This document shows positions 32,947-44,680 of a stretch of DNA of 64,000 bases, piece by piece (position 1 is the stretch's first letter; the number at the start of each line of letters is the position of its first letter). The translations under genes and the position numbers were made by a program. The stretch is taken from positions 74,252,179 through 74,316,178 of the forward strand of contig NC_037683.1 in assembly GCF_003255815.1 (NCBI RefSeq), read 5' to 3'. The notes beneath the pieces are model-generated. The model saw only the letters and a list, made by a program, of their open reading frames with translations, had not been told where the DNA came from and searched no databases. Source of the stretch: Theropithecus gelada. Taxonomy: Eukaryota > Chordata > Mammalia > Primates > Cercopithecidae.

Positions 32947-33689
32947 GAACACCTGTTAAGTTTGAGTTTTAGATAAATGATGATTTTTTTATTTAGTATT
33001 AGTCATTTTTTATATTACTTGGGACTTATACTAAAAAATTATTTACCTGAAATTAAAATTTAACTGGGCATCTTGTATTTTTCTTGCTAAATCTGGCAGC
33101 CCTAGTGACTGAGCCACAGATGGAGATGAAATCCCACAACCATGAAGGCAGGAGGGGTACAGGGAAAAGGAACCTAGTACACAGCTATCAAAACAACCTC
33201 CCCCCGCCCTTTTTTTTTAACAAAAAGTTTTCTACCATGTACTATTTTGTAATTATACAAAAGACATTCAGTAAAATGCAAAATGTATTAATGATTAGAA
33301 ACAAAATAAGATTTGAAACAGGAAAAAACTACCCCTGGTAGAATAGGAATGGCACCTTAGCATGATAAGCATGATGAGGAACATCCTTCTGAAAAAGTCA
33401 ACTCATACTTGGAATTGCCAAGGAGGCAGTCTGTGCTGGAGCTGGTGGAATGGTAAAGATAGGAGTCTCCTCACTGTCCACATTGCAAGCCAATGCCTTT
33501 TCCTTCTGAAACTATAACCTTCAGAGTTTGGGCTATGGAGATATTATAAGTTAAGTAGATCATTGCAGGCTAGACAGCTGACAATCATTTGTAACATTCT
33601 TTCTGTGAATAAATGTCTTCCAAGCTTCCTGCAGTGACCTTACAAATGAGTTTTGGCAAAACAATCTGTCGTTAATTGGGTTTTTTCTA
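32941..33689. other. Unassigned interval
   Basis: No gene or recognised repeat. A short C-run then T-run lies near 33200. Confidence 0.45.
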
Positions 33690-34180
33690 CACAACCCTGC
33701 AAAATTTGGTATGTGTCCCACTGTCCAGCCTCATCACAGACCAGCCTCCTCTAGCTCAGCCTACCAGCTCATGACTCCTCTTTCAGTCCTCAAACGCCAC
33801 AAGCTCCTTGCTGTGTTGGGGCATTTGCCCAGAATATCCAGTTCTGTGGAACCCTCCACCTCTGACTCCTACAACAGCGCCTTCTCTTTCAAGTGGCCTT
33901 GAACAGGATTCCTCAATAACTACATTATCTAAGTACTATCCATCCAAGAACCCTTAAAATTACTTTTACTTTTATTAATTTATAAATTGATACTTATTGT
34001 TCGCTCTCCACTAGAATACCAATATTGTTCACTCTCCACTAGAATACCAACTCTCAAGGGAAAGGTCCATTACTGTTTTACTTTCACACTTTTTTTCAGA
34101 ATCTAGCATACTGCTTAGCACAAATAGAAAATTCATTTATAGAATATGTGTAAAATTAATAAATGAATAATCTAAGTAAA
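33690..34180 (+). repeat. L2 LINE, 3' region
   Basis: L2 order: 'caaacgccacaagctccttg', 'ggcatttgcccagaatatcc', 'ctccactagaataccaa', 'tctagcatactgcttagcac'. It contains a 28-bp tandem duplication. Confidence 0.7.
33996..34051. repeat. 28-bp tandem duplication in L2
   Basis: attgttcgctctccactaga... (33996-34023) is followed at once by a copy (34024-34051) differing at two positions. Confidence 0.95.
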
Positions 34181-34279
34181 TGAATGAATGTTTATATCTT
34201 ATCTTTTCTCTGCAAATCATGTTTTGTTCCTAGTTTATTCCTTATGATTAACACAATCTCTTTTGTCAGCTCATGTTAG

Positions 34280-34385
34280 CATATCTCAATTATAAGCAGA
34301 CAGGCACCAATTTATCTACTTATTTATTTTTTTCATTCATTTGAGAGCCCCTAATGTATCAGGCACTGTGCAGATTCTGGTTTTT
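34280..34385 (+). repeat. Old repeat fragment ('tgtatcaggcactgtgcag')
   Basis: 'tttcattcatttgagagccc', 'taatgtatcaggcactgtgc' resembles the head of the family at 17580-18010. Confidence 0.4.
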
Positions 34386-35599
34386 TTGAACCATGACAAA
34401 CCAAATTCAACTCAAAGTAAAATCAGAAAACATGTAACATGATGACAAACATCACAAGCTATTGTGGGTCTACAATGCATTTTATATAAATAAATTCCTC
34501 TTCCCACATGAACTTCATAAGGCCCAAGTTCGCACATCAGCCTTTTTGCCTCCAGCCCTGTGTGCTTTCTGGCTGAAGTTTGAAATCCTTCTGTAATACC
34601 TGGAGTTGCCAGAAAGGGCTTCAAGGTAGAAAAGACACAAAATGGAGGACGGAAGTTGGGATGAGATGAACAGTGAAAGGGAGGCAGAGTTCACATAGTT
34701 GTGCTGTCACTTCCTGGAACAAACCTGATCAAACTAGTCACCTTTCCTGAACACTTCTCTGCAATCATAGTACCTGACTTTTCTCGTCCTTCCTTTGTGG
34801 GTTAGTTTCATGGCAACCATTGAATGTCACAACTGTCTCTAGCCTAATTTGTGTATGTAATTTGTGCTTACATTCTCCCAGCTTTTCCAAACCTGCTAGC
34901 CCACAAGTACCGTTCCTAGAAGAACTCTAATGGCTAACCTGGCGTCTTTTTTTTTTTCCCCCGCACTGTTCCATCAAATAAAGCTGTCATCTTTCCCAGT
35001 AAACTGCCTCTTGAAGAAAGGACTCAGGATACACAAGACTGACCTCTTACTCTGTCTGGACCTTCGTATCCTAGAGTAGGTGATTCAGAGCAGAAATAAA
35101 AGAAAATTATCAGAAAGCAAATGAGATGGGGAAAAAAATACAGAAATACTGTCAAGGTCACCAGTATATTTTTGTTGCAGGATCACCCTAAGTGAAATTA
35201 TTTTAATTTACCAATTTGCAGAGATAAAAAATATCCAACTGTGAAAACCACAGTATTCACAGTAGTGTGTGGCACTGATGAGCAGCACCGTATGATAAAG
35301 CAAATTGAGATCAGGCATTTGCAAGACCACTTCATGTTGGGGGAAAACCACGTAAAATGTTATAATATGGTTAATGGCATTGCAAGGCTGATCTCACTAA
35401 TTTTACAATTCTCTTTTACGCATAGGTTATCATACTAATTAGCTGCCTCTGGAATATTTGTCATTTTAATAGAGCAATTTTGTATTTCCCTTTGCTTTAG
35501 TTCTGTGGCCTCCAACCTGACATTCAGAGGTTCCAACAAGTTTCAACACATCACATGTTCTGGATGATTTGAAACAAGTCACCTCGGAGCCGGAGAACC
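34386..35599. other. Unassigned interval
   Basis: No gene was recognised. 'catcaaataaagctg' follows a T/C-run at about 34948, like the end of an LTR or a processed transcript, but no partner feature was found. 35160-35520 is AT-rich and non-repetitive with several TAAT cores. Confidence 0.4.
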
Positions 35600-35815
35600 T
35601 TTGAGGATGGCATGGTGGAAAGAACATTCACTTGGAAATCACATGTTGATAATAATGGCAATGTGGATGTTGGCAATTTACTTAATCTCTCTGAAAGTGT
35701 TTCATTAAAAATGAAAATGAAGAACCTAACTTTTCAGCTTATTGTGAGGATTGAAATAATCTCTCTCACATGCCTAGCATGTAGTTCAATAAATGGTCCA
35801 TATAGAATAGTAATA
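35600..35815 (+). repeat. MIR SINE, plus strand
   Basis: 'gatggcatggtggaaagaac', 'atttacttaatctctctgaa', 'cttattgtgaggattgaaat', 'agttcaataaatgg'. Confidence 0.75.
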
Positions 35816-36023
35816 AAGCACAATTCATTTTTTTCCTCCTCTTTTGATGGTTGTGTGAAAGGAAAATAAAACTTAGAACCCCAAGTTACTATGCCAAAAG
35901 GAAAAAAATTAAGCTGAAAGCTGAGTTATGTAAGAAGCTGCCTTTCCTTTTGTTTCTAAGTAGATAGCTACAGATAAAAGCTACATATCTCCACTGGTAG
36001 CTACTCTACGTTCACCTTATCTT

Positions 36024-36306
36024 TGAGATGGTGTCTTGCTCTTGCCCAGCTAGAGTGCAGTGGTGCGATCTCAGCTCACTGCAAGCTCCCCCTCCCGGGT
36101 TCACATCGTTCTCCTGCCTCAGCCTCCCAAGTAGCTTGGACTACAGGCACCCGCCACCATGCCTAGCTAATTTTTTTTTTTTTTTTTAAGTAGAGATGGG
36201 GTTTTACTGTGTTAGCCAGGATGGTCTCGATCTCCTGACCTCGTGATCCACCCACCTCGGCCTCCCAAAGTGCTGGGATTACAGGTGTGAGCCACCGTGC
36301 CCAGCC
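36024..36306 (-). mobile_element. AluY SINE, minus strand
   Basis: Flanked by a perfect 11-bp duplication, caccttatctt (36013-36023 and 36307-36317). AluY diagnostics: 'gccaggatggtctcgatctc', 'ctgcaagctccccctcccg'. The central A-rich linker has grown to an 18-nt T-run at about 36171-36188, and the usual 3' A-tail is essentially missing. Confidence 0.96.
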
Positions 36307-36317
36307 CACCTTATCTT

Positions 36318-37664
36318 ACCTAAAGTACTGATTTACTGATACTAGGCAAATACATAATTTACTATCCCCCCACCTGCTCCGTTTCTCTTGCAACATGTGA
36401 ATTCGGTAATGTGACCATATCCTCCCTCTTTCTCATCCAGCCAGCTTTTCCCCTTTAAATATTGAACCCCTCAAAAATCATGTTTGGAGAAAGGCACAGA
36501 CCTGTCTCCCAAGCACATCTCTGAATTTGGCAAAATAAACTTCTAAATTGGTTGAGACCAGACTCAGATGCTTTTTGGTTTACAGTTCCACAATTCATAT
36601 GAGTAGATCTAGCAGGGAATAAAAAATTCAAAGCTGTTGGGAAGAGTAATTTCATATCCCAGAAGCTTCAAGTATTCTTTTCCTTCTCACTCCTCCTGGA
36701 CAAATCAGAGGGTTTGCAAATGGCAACATAGTAGAAGCTGATACTTCTCTCAAACATGTAACACAGGAAGCCAACAATATGCTGTAATCAAGAACGGAGC
36801 CTCTAGGTGAGAAAATAAAAATCACTGACCTTGGTTTCAAGTCCAAGTCATGTTTAAATGTTTACTATGGCCTAGACACCTTATAAGAACTAGATCTAGA
36901 ACTTACATTTTAATTGCATGTACATGTAGACAACATGCATCATAGAAATGAGTAAAGTTAGAATGTTGGCCTGTGGAAGTATATTGTAACCTGTCAAGTA
37001 TTATTATTGTTGTTGGTTTCGTTATTGTCAACATATAGGTGGAATCTGGGAAATCTACCAACAATAACAGTGATTATTGTTGCTAAAATACTAACAAAGG
37101 CAGAAGAAAAAAAACTGCAAAAATGTGGTTCATTCACATAAAACTCATGCCAGATATAGTTATAACCATCAGGAAAGCTTACATTTATCCTTAACATTCT
37201 CCTCCAGAAATTAAGACCAGCATGTAATCTGAAAATTTGACACAATAAAATAGGAGCTGGGCTAAATTATTGACAATGGTTACTTATGAAAATTATGGAA
37301 CTTTCTGTTATTTCATCCCCAGAAACTACAACATCCAGAAGTTATTATTTCCATCTTTGTTTCTAGTCTCCACTAGATCTTAATTTCCTTTCTTGGAGAA
37401 GTGTTTAATTGATGTCCCTTTCCCCAAACCATTAATGCCAAACCTTCTTGCATTAGTGTAATCTTGGACAGAGCTTTAGAAATATCATAGAAATAGTATG
37501 TAATAACCCCCAAATGGAGTATTTTGAACCAAATGGGATTAGGCCACATTCCAAGCACAGTGGAACTAGACTAGACACACAGAGCCTTTAGGAGTTCACC
37601 CCTACTGCTGCTGCCTCATACACCTGAATGCTTGGCAGGTCCTGAGAGAGCTCCCCTATTGCAC
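36318..37664. other. Unassigned interval
   Basis: No gene was recognised. 37000-37090 has a TTA/TTG-rich stretch with weak inverted similarity to itself. Confidence 0.45.
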
Positions 37665-37995
37665 CCTCCAGAGATTTAAACAGACTTTCAATACTAGAAC
37701 ATTCTCTCTGCCCTCTCTTCATGCAAGTAAGTCTTACCTATCTTTCATGTTTCATCTTAGATATTCCTCCAGAAAACCTTTCCTAATCACCCTCTCCCAC
37801 CATAGCCAAGGCTGCTTTTAATGATCCTCCTATGTGCTCCCATCATAGCTACAGGGACAATTTGGATGACCTGTTCCCAAAATCTCTTTCTCCTTCTAGA
37901 CCACCAGCTGCTGAGAATAGGGACTGAGCCTGCTTCACTGTTTTGTTCACAGTCTCTCATACATAGCAGTCACTCAATAAATATTAGCTGAATAG
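37665..37995 (+). repeat. L2 LINE 3' end
   Basis: 'catcttagatattcctccag', 'aaaacctttcctaatcaccc', 'aatagggactgagcctgctt', 'agcagtcactcaataaatat': a well-preserved L2 tail. Confidence 0.85.
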
Positions 37996-38249
37996 GTTTT
38001 GAGAATTGCATCTCGAAAGCATTCACAACAAATAAACTGATTCCTCCAGAAAACAAAGTGAATTGCTCGTTATCCAGCACATTTTAATAACATCAGCTAC
38101 CTAAATGGGTAATTCAGGCTTGAATTGTGTACTTTGCTTCTGGGAAAGCATATCAGCCATCATCGTATCACCATATTTCATTGCTGTGTAGACACCACTC
38201 TGACATTATCTCATGATTTAATTTCTGATCAAAGCAGGAACAACCAAGA
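37996..38249. other. Non-repetitive interval, candidate conserved element
   Basis: No repeat was recognised. It contains several homeodomain-type cores (ttttaataac, gggtaattcagg, gatttaatttc). Conservation cannot be judged from one sequence. Confidence 0.35.
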
Positions 38250-38400
38250 TATGTAACTAGAAATGTGTTGGCTCTGCCATTAACCTTGGTGGCTTTGTGG
38301 ACGTTCCCTGAACCTCAGTGTGCTTCATCACTGTCAGCTCTACCCTACATGCTCCAGGAAGGAAGATGAATGAAGAAATGTAAAAGTCCAGAGTGGAGCC
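38250..38400 (+). repeat. MIR SINE fragment, plus strand
   Basis: 'tgttggctctgccattaacc', 'ttccctgaacctcagtgtgc', 'ttcatcactgtcagctctac'. Confidence 0.65.
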
Positions 38401-41059
38401 CATGGGACTGTATGTAGATTGTTGAAGGAATAACTTGGGTATTTTTGCAACTAAATATGGTTGGCATTCAACATCACAACTTCTTCACATTCTCTCTTTC
38501 CATCACATTCCCTGAAATATTCACATCATCGGCTTCTATTGTTTCCCTATGGGTCTGAAAGGCTCTGTTGAGGTTTTACAGCCTCGTTCACAAAAAACTC
38601 CTACTTACCAAACCCATAAGGTCAATACCTTCCGAACCCAACTCTAGCTACTCCCCAAGTAGGCCAATTAAGGAGCCCACCTGCTGTAGATTGTGTTACC
38701 TCCCAGAATATGATCACATATGGCTTCTTGAAAGGGGGTGGAGGAATGATGAATGTCAAAAACACGTGTTTATACTTAAACTTGTTATGAACAAGAGCTT
38801 TCAACTCTTTGGTAAGAGAATTTCAATGGGGTTCTGTGTGTATCTGCTGACTTTAAGAATGATTGTCTGTCAAGTGTTTTTGCAGACTCCTCAGAATCCC
38901 TCAAGGCAGTAGGGAAAAAGCAGAGGGATTGTAACCTGGAAACCAGAACAAGTTGAGGATTCATTCTCACCTCATGACATCTGCAATTTGGGAAATGGGC
39001 AGGCTGCAGAATGATCTCATTCACTTGAAGCCAGAGACTCACACCTCCTCCCCTGCCCCTGTGCCTATCATCCGTCTATTTTTAAAGGCAAGGAATCTTA
39101 AATGCGCTTCAAAAAACTAAAACTAAAGTGATGCTCACAAAAGCCCAAGTCCCTGGTTCAGTGACTGGATCTCCAGAGAGGAGGGTCAGAGCTTTATTTT
39201 TGCTTTGTCTCTTCCAAAACATGCAGGAAAAACAGTTAACAGCCATTTGAGAGTTGCAATTGAGTTTATCTCGGCTACTTTCGGTACCTTCCCTCAGTTC
39301 CCAGGAGCAAGTACTTTTGACTAGAGGCAGAGGTCACTTGGTGTCTTAATGAACCCTCTGAGCCTGATAATTCTGAGTGATCTCTTAGATTTTTCTTCCC
39401 ACACAAAATTCATTTCAGCATTTTACATAAAATTTGTATTTTTATAAGAACCTAGGGACTGCAGCTGAGACAAAGCTTTAGTTTCTGCCATCAAATCTAT
39501 AAGAAACCTATAAGAATAGCTTCACCTTATTAAAAACACCAGCATGAGGAACATTATAGGATTTAACAAGCCTTCAGTTACACATTTTTTTCCCAGTTAC
39601 TTTTGAATGCAACTTGGAGTCTCTCCCTATAATGAGACCAGTATTGGCTAGGGTAGGAAAAAAGAAAACTTCTTTAAAACATTCTAAATAGAAGGTTAAA
39701 TAAATGGGTGCAAGTGGAAAGATAAAATGTCTTGTATTCCCCAACCCTTCCATTTCCCCGGATTATCAGCTCAAAGCCTCAGACTCATGATGCCACTGAG
39801 GTCAGAAAATAGGTCTCATTTCTTTCATCTATAAAGCAGCGGAAGTGAAGGTGGAATGAACTAGCTGATCTTTAAGGCAGAGCTTCCCAGCTGCTGTGCC
39901 AGGCACTCTGCTAAATCTCAAATGGATCACCAGTGTGCCAAGATATGGATCAACTTTCTTGATGACTAGGCACAGTTGGACAACAACAGCCCTTAAGCCA
40001 ATCATTGCCAGCTACAAGCATCTTTGTTTATTCCAATGTGCTATGAAAGTATTTTCATTGAATATATCTGCCATGATGTGAAGGTGTTAGAACACACTGG
40101 TTTAAAGTCTCTTCCAGTTCTGTTGTTCAATTATTCTAATTCATATGTCCTTTAAGTAGGACTTCATTGGTGACCACTGCACAGCTGAGTACTGCTGGGG
40201 AGGTGGCACTTCATGTTCTGTGTGATGGTACCCCTGGAGGTGTGCAATGCGTGACATGCACAGCCCTGAAAAAATGAGCGAAATGTGAAAAGAAAAGAAA
40301 CACATGGCAGAGACATAGTAGGTCCTGAAGTTTTTTTAAGCAAACAAGAGACAGCCAAATGAACTAATACTTAGGACTATCATTGGGAAAGGGGAAGGTC
40401 ATGGTGAGTAAAGGGACTCATTTTCCCTTGAGGTACTCACTTTTATGGAAACCTAACAGATCTATTGTGGTAAACAAAGATGAAAACACAGTAAAAGAGA
40501 AGAGGAAATAAAGAGGAGATGCAACGGCTTTCACTTAACTCTCAGAAAGGTTTTGAGTTGGGCAAGTATCCTGCCCTGTGACACAAGTGAATTGAGGAGC
40601 TTCTGTTCAGTAAAGGAAGAATGTTTGATTGCTGAGGGAAGAAATCACTGGGGTGCAAAACTGTGGGGACCCTTAGATTTTCCTGACCCAAGCGCCAGGG
40701 AACTTGGTTTCCTCAAGAAACAGAGGCTATCAGAAATGAAACAAATAAAAACACAGCCATCCAAATTAAAAGAGTTGAAAATACTAGGCACATTGCAAGA
40801 AACCGAGACTGTGAGAACATCTTATTCTTTGCAGAAGAAAGGTACCACTGGTGGGGAAAAGGTGTCTCCTACCATGAAACAGGAATTGGCAGAGTGGAGT
40901 TGTGAAGATAGGAGAAGTGACATTAAGGAGACAAAGTAGGTGTAAAGAGTTAGAAGGTCACATATCCACCAAAGGAATTGGGGTAAATTCAGTACCTTTG
41001 GAGGCTTTCAGATAGACACTGTAATCAACACACAAAAAAAGTAAAGGCAAAGAAGACAT
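38401..41059. other. Unassigned interval, longest repeat-poor stretch
   Basis: No recognised family apart from a possible MIR scrap at 39780-39880 ('tttctttcatctataaagca'). A 128-codon + frame at 40553-40939 is A-rich and lysine/glutamate-rich and has no recognisable domain. An upstream G-rich context and a splice donor are lacking, so I do not call it a gene. Confidence 0.45.
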
Positions 41060-41600
41060 TGATCATTATAGGAAATTTTTTCACCTCTTTGTATTTGTTA
41101 ATTACTTATAATCTTAATTTTAAAAGTCATGTATACACACCTTACAGAAAGCCTAATGAAAATGGAGAAGTATAAACAAGAAAAAACTTACCCTTAATGC
41201 TAGATAAGGATTGTCACTGTTAATATTGCAAGAATAAATTAAAATGTACTTACCTATTTCCTATGATTGGACATTTAGACTCTATTTTTTCATTATGATA
41301 AATCCTCAATATTTCCCCTATCTTTGATCATTAGGAAACAAATATTCTTTGTTCCTATTGCTGATTATTTCTTTAGAATAGATTATTTCCTGAGATAGTC
41401 TGGGTAAAAAAGTATGAACATCTTAAGAACCTTAACACATACAAATAAATGAAATGCTTTCCAGAACCCTTGTATCAATTCCCACCAACATTTGAGAGCT
41501 CGTTCAGTGCCCCTGACTAGTATTGATTATACTTTCTTACACTTTTGCCTAATTAATGTGACATCTCCTTGTAATTTTAGTTTGTGCTTCAGGTCAAATC
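41060..41600 (-). mobile_element. Ancient L1M 3' fragment, minus strand
   Basis: 'gattggacatttagactcta', 'ttatttctttagaatagatt', 'tcaattcccaccaacatttg', 'aatgtgacatctccttgtaa' follow the old L1 3' UTR/ORF2 end in reverse. Confidence 0.65.
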
Positions 41601-41744
41601 TTTTTTTTATATGCTAATTACCAGCAACAGAATTTTTTTTCCCCAGCAATAGAATTTTAATGGCAGAAAAGAGATGCTCATGGACACCTTGACCGTGCTG
41701 GGAGATGAAGGGATGGAGGGACAGAGAGTGGCAGAGGAAGAACT

Positions 41745-42068
41745 CAGGTTTATGGATCAGCAAACTACAGACGGTGCACCAAATCTAGCTTGCTGCCTGT
41801 TTTTATATGGCCCACATGCCTGTTCCCTTTTTAAATGCTTAAAAACGACACCCAAAGAATATTATTTTGTGACCTGCGAGAATACGAAATTTTAATTTTT
41901 ATCCATAAATAAAGTTTTATTGGTTCTGTGCTAATTATTTCTGTATTGTCTATGGCTGCTTTCACACTGCAACAGCAGGGTTCAGTAGTTGTGATAGAGA
42001 CATTACAGATTATGAAGCCTGAAATATTTACCATCTGGCCTTTTACAGAAAATGTTTGGTGACCCCTG
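41745..42068 (+). mobile_element. hAT-Charlie MITE, long form (MER58B-like)
   Basis: From 'tggatcagcaaactacagac' to 'ttggtgacccctg'. Internal 'ataaataaagttttattggt' and 'ttgtctatggctgctttcac' identify the family. It is about 110 bp longer than the copy at 50404, with an extra A/T-rich middle. The name is from memory. Confidence 0.75.
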
Positions 42069-42594
42069 TTGTAAGTGATTACTTACCCCCTGCTGGGGGC
42101 ACAGAAATGTTCAGCTTGGTAAGAAGTGGTTGGATTGCTCAAGTTTCTTTAATAAGAACATTTATTAATCTAAGATATTCATGCTCTTCGCCTTTAGGAG
42201 TGTAGGATTGCAAGAGTGTCACTGAGCAGAGGTGAGTGAGCATCATTCAGATACACACCAAGGGAAGACAAGTGAAGGACCAGATTGTTCTTACAAGGTA
42301 GTTTCAAAGCATAAAAGAATTTGAAAATCTCTGTAACCACTGAATTATTTGTTTTCCTTGTTAACAGCAAATGTTCAAATTGAATTGAAGACTTAAGTCT
42401 TCCTAGAAACTCACAAACACAGAATACTATATGTATATGTATACATATAATATATAAATAGTAATATATATTATATAAAATGTTATTATTTGTATAATTA
42501 TTATATTCTAGAGGAGCAAAGCAAATCCATGAATTGACTCAGTAGCAGAGGAAGGTAGAAAGGTCCTGGTCTGAATATGAAGAAGTCTAGAAAT
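42069..42594. other. Unassigned interval with AT-rich tract
   Basis: 42424-42511 is a TA-rich low-complexity tract (tatatgtatatgtatacata and similar). Otherwise nothing recognised. Confidence 0.5.
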
Positions 42595-42715
42595 TTAGCA
42601 TTTGCCATTAACTTGGCCATGTAACCCTCAGAAAATCATCTGACATGTCTGAGAGGTGAGCTGGAGGAGAGTTAATGTTTCTATCAGCTCTGGTATTCGC
42701 TGATTTTTCTTAATC
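42595..42715 (+). repeat. MIR SINE fragment, plus strand
   Basis: 'atttgccattaacttggcca', 'tgtaaccctcagaaaatcat', 'tgacatgtctgagaggtgag'. Confidence 0.65.
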
Positions 42716-42721
42716 TTAATT

Positions 42722-42894
42722 CAGTGTTGCCCGGATCAACAGCAGCAGCAGCACCTAGGAACTTCTTAGAAATGCAAATGCTCGGGTCCTGCCACAGGCT
42801 TACAGAATCAGAAGTTCTGGTGATGGGCCCCAGCATTTGGTCTTAATAAGTCCTCCAAATAACTATGTTGCACACTAAAGTCTGAGAAGTACAG
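42722..42894 (-). mobile_element. hAT-Charlie MITE (MER20-like), inverted relative to 22274
   Basis: 'cagcagcagcagcacctagg', 'aacttcttagaaatgcaaat', 'gatgggccccagcatttggt' and terminal aagtctgagaag. It is the reverse orientation of the copy at 22274-22462. Confidence 0.75.
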
Positions 42895-43439
42895 ATCTCT
42901 AAAACTGTGTTCCTCTTGAAGGTTTTCCAATTCCAAAAAGCATTTAAGATATTTGATTTTAAAACCTCAGTTATACATTTACATTTGCAAACACCTTGCC
43001 TCAAAAAACACTCCTCCCAATGACTCATTTTCTCCTTCCACTGGAAGTATAGGTTTATTTAAAGATCATACTCATTAAGCAGGATCATCATTCCCACCTG
43101 AATAAAGATCATGAGCCATGGGGAGAGGTGGGTGGAGAGAAGAAGGATGCCCACCATTCAGCTCACCTACTTGGCACATGTGCCCCTGCAAAACTGCAGC
43201 CTGGAAACAGCCCACAAAAGCAGAGGCAGACCCTCTTAGTAATAGACCAGTATGGAACCTGTTGTTACTCAGTGTGGCAAATTATACTTAAGCTATAAAA
43301 AGACAACCTCAAAAGTCATGAGTCTTTTACCTTTGCATGGAGTTGAACTGAGAGTTGATGACAGACAGCATCTGGATGAATTTCTGCCTAACCACAAATG
43401 TGAATACCATCCTCTCAGTTGGTACTGTGGGAATGTGCT
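42895..43439. other. Unassigned interval
   Basis: No gene or recognised repeat. Confidence 0.5.
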
Positions 43440-43665
43440 GTTCTAGAAACCTGGACACCTGGCCTCATATCCCACTTTGCCAAAGACTGGTTATGTGATC
43501 CTGAGAAACTCATTTAGTCTGTCAAATCTTCAATGAACTCATTTAGAAAATATGAATAATACCAGTTATTGTACTCACCTCATAGAGTTCTGGGGAAGAT
43601 CAAGTTGTAAGAAGGGGTGCAAAGGCCCTTGAGCACTCTCAAAATGCAAATTATTGTTATTCATG
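43440..43665 (+). repeat. MIR SINE, plus strand
   Basis: 'ctggttatgtgatcctgaga', 'aactcatttagtctgtcaaa', 'tcacctcatagagttctggg'. Confidence 0.8.
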
Positions 43666-43694
43666 AATGCCTAATAGTGTTCAGAATATACTGC

Positions 43695-43995
43695 TTATAT
43701 CAGTTAGGATTGTGTTCAATTGAATATAAGAAAAGCGCAACCAAGATCACTTAAACCAGACGGAATTTTGCTTTTTCCAAGAAACAAGTCCAGAGACAGG
43801 CAGTCCAAAGTTGGGTGCAGTTGCTTAAGGAATTCAAAGGATCCTGGCTCCTTCTAGCTTCCTGTTCTAGTATCCTTAGCATTCAACTTTCACCCTCGCA
43901 GTTCCAAAATGAAGATCCCTCCCCACCCTCCAGGCATCTATGTTCCAAACAGGAAAAGGTCTACCTGCTTCATCTGTGCCTTTACAATAACAAAA
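43695..43995 (+). repeat. Unresolved old interspersed repeat
   Basis: 'tatatcagttaggattgtgt', 'cacttaaaccagacggaatt' and 'agtccagagacaggcagtcc' match a mammalian repeat I know by sequence but cannot name. Confidence 0.4.
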
Positions 43996-44429
43996 TGGTA
44001 ACTTTTTTGGAAGCTCCATCTAACAGAGAGCATATTCAACCAGAATATTAAGGAAAGCAACAATTGCAACAAAATATATAATTAAAATATATGCTAAATT
44101 TCTAACAGTAAAATAATTTAGTAAACATAGAAATTTACCTTTAAAAAGGGGAAAGGGAGTGGAGGCATCATAATGTCAATTGGATGACGCTGCTAAATGG
44201 TCCAGGCAAAAGCAAAATACACAAAGACCAGCAGATGGGCACAGGTCTGTGGTTGCAAAAGAGGCTGGTCACCTGCAAAACTGGTATTTTTATCCTCTAA
44301 CGTGACATAAGGTTCTGCCATCAAGAAAGAAAGAGCTGGGAAGGATATCTAGAATGACTGCTGAACGAGCACTCAAGAATGTTTTTCATCTCTGGTTTAT
44401 CTTTCTACACTCTGTTTCAATCTCATTGT
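43996..44429. other. Unassigned interval
   Basis: No gene or recognised repeat. Confidence 0.45.
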
Positions 44430-44680
44430 CATTCGCTTGACTCTAGTGAATATCTTACTATTGATTTGGTTTGTTTTGGTTTTTATTATTAACTAGCCTA
44501 AGGAATTTTCTTTTAACCTATGAATTTATATCATTTGCATCGTTGTGATTTTCAAGTATGGAAAATTTCAATTGTTATCTTTTAGAATGTTGCCACTTCA
44601 TTCTCTCTTTTCCATTTTACCAGAACCCATATTTTGAAATTATTTCCATCATCTTATTTTGTGTTTTCTATTTACTTTTC
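44430..44680 (-). mobile_element. Ancient L1M fragment, minus strand
   Basis: 'aacctatgaatttatatcat' and 'tcaagtatggaaaatttcaa' correspond to the 5'/ORF1-side region of old L1 elements in reverse. 44548-44631 is strongly similar to 45908-45994. Confidence 0.5.

Noticed and set aside
32476..32952. 158-codon frame on the minus strand
   Set aside because: It is the antisense of an Alu plus its CA tail and flank; such frames are routine in antisense Alus.
34940..34990. T/C-run then aataaa as a processed pseudogene or poly(A) site
   Set aside because: Order is wrong for a plus-strand poly(A) site and no parental gene was recognised.
36171..36188. T18 run as an independent insertion
   Set aside because: It sits at the A-rich linker position of the reverse AluY and is a normal expansion.
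40553..40939. 128-codon frame on the plus strand
   Set aside because: Low-complexity, lysine/glutamate-rich translation with no known family. Kept only as a finding to test, not as a gene.
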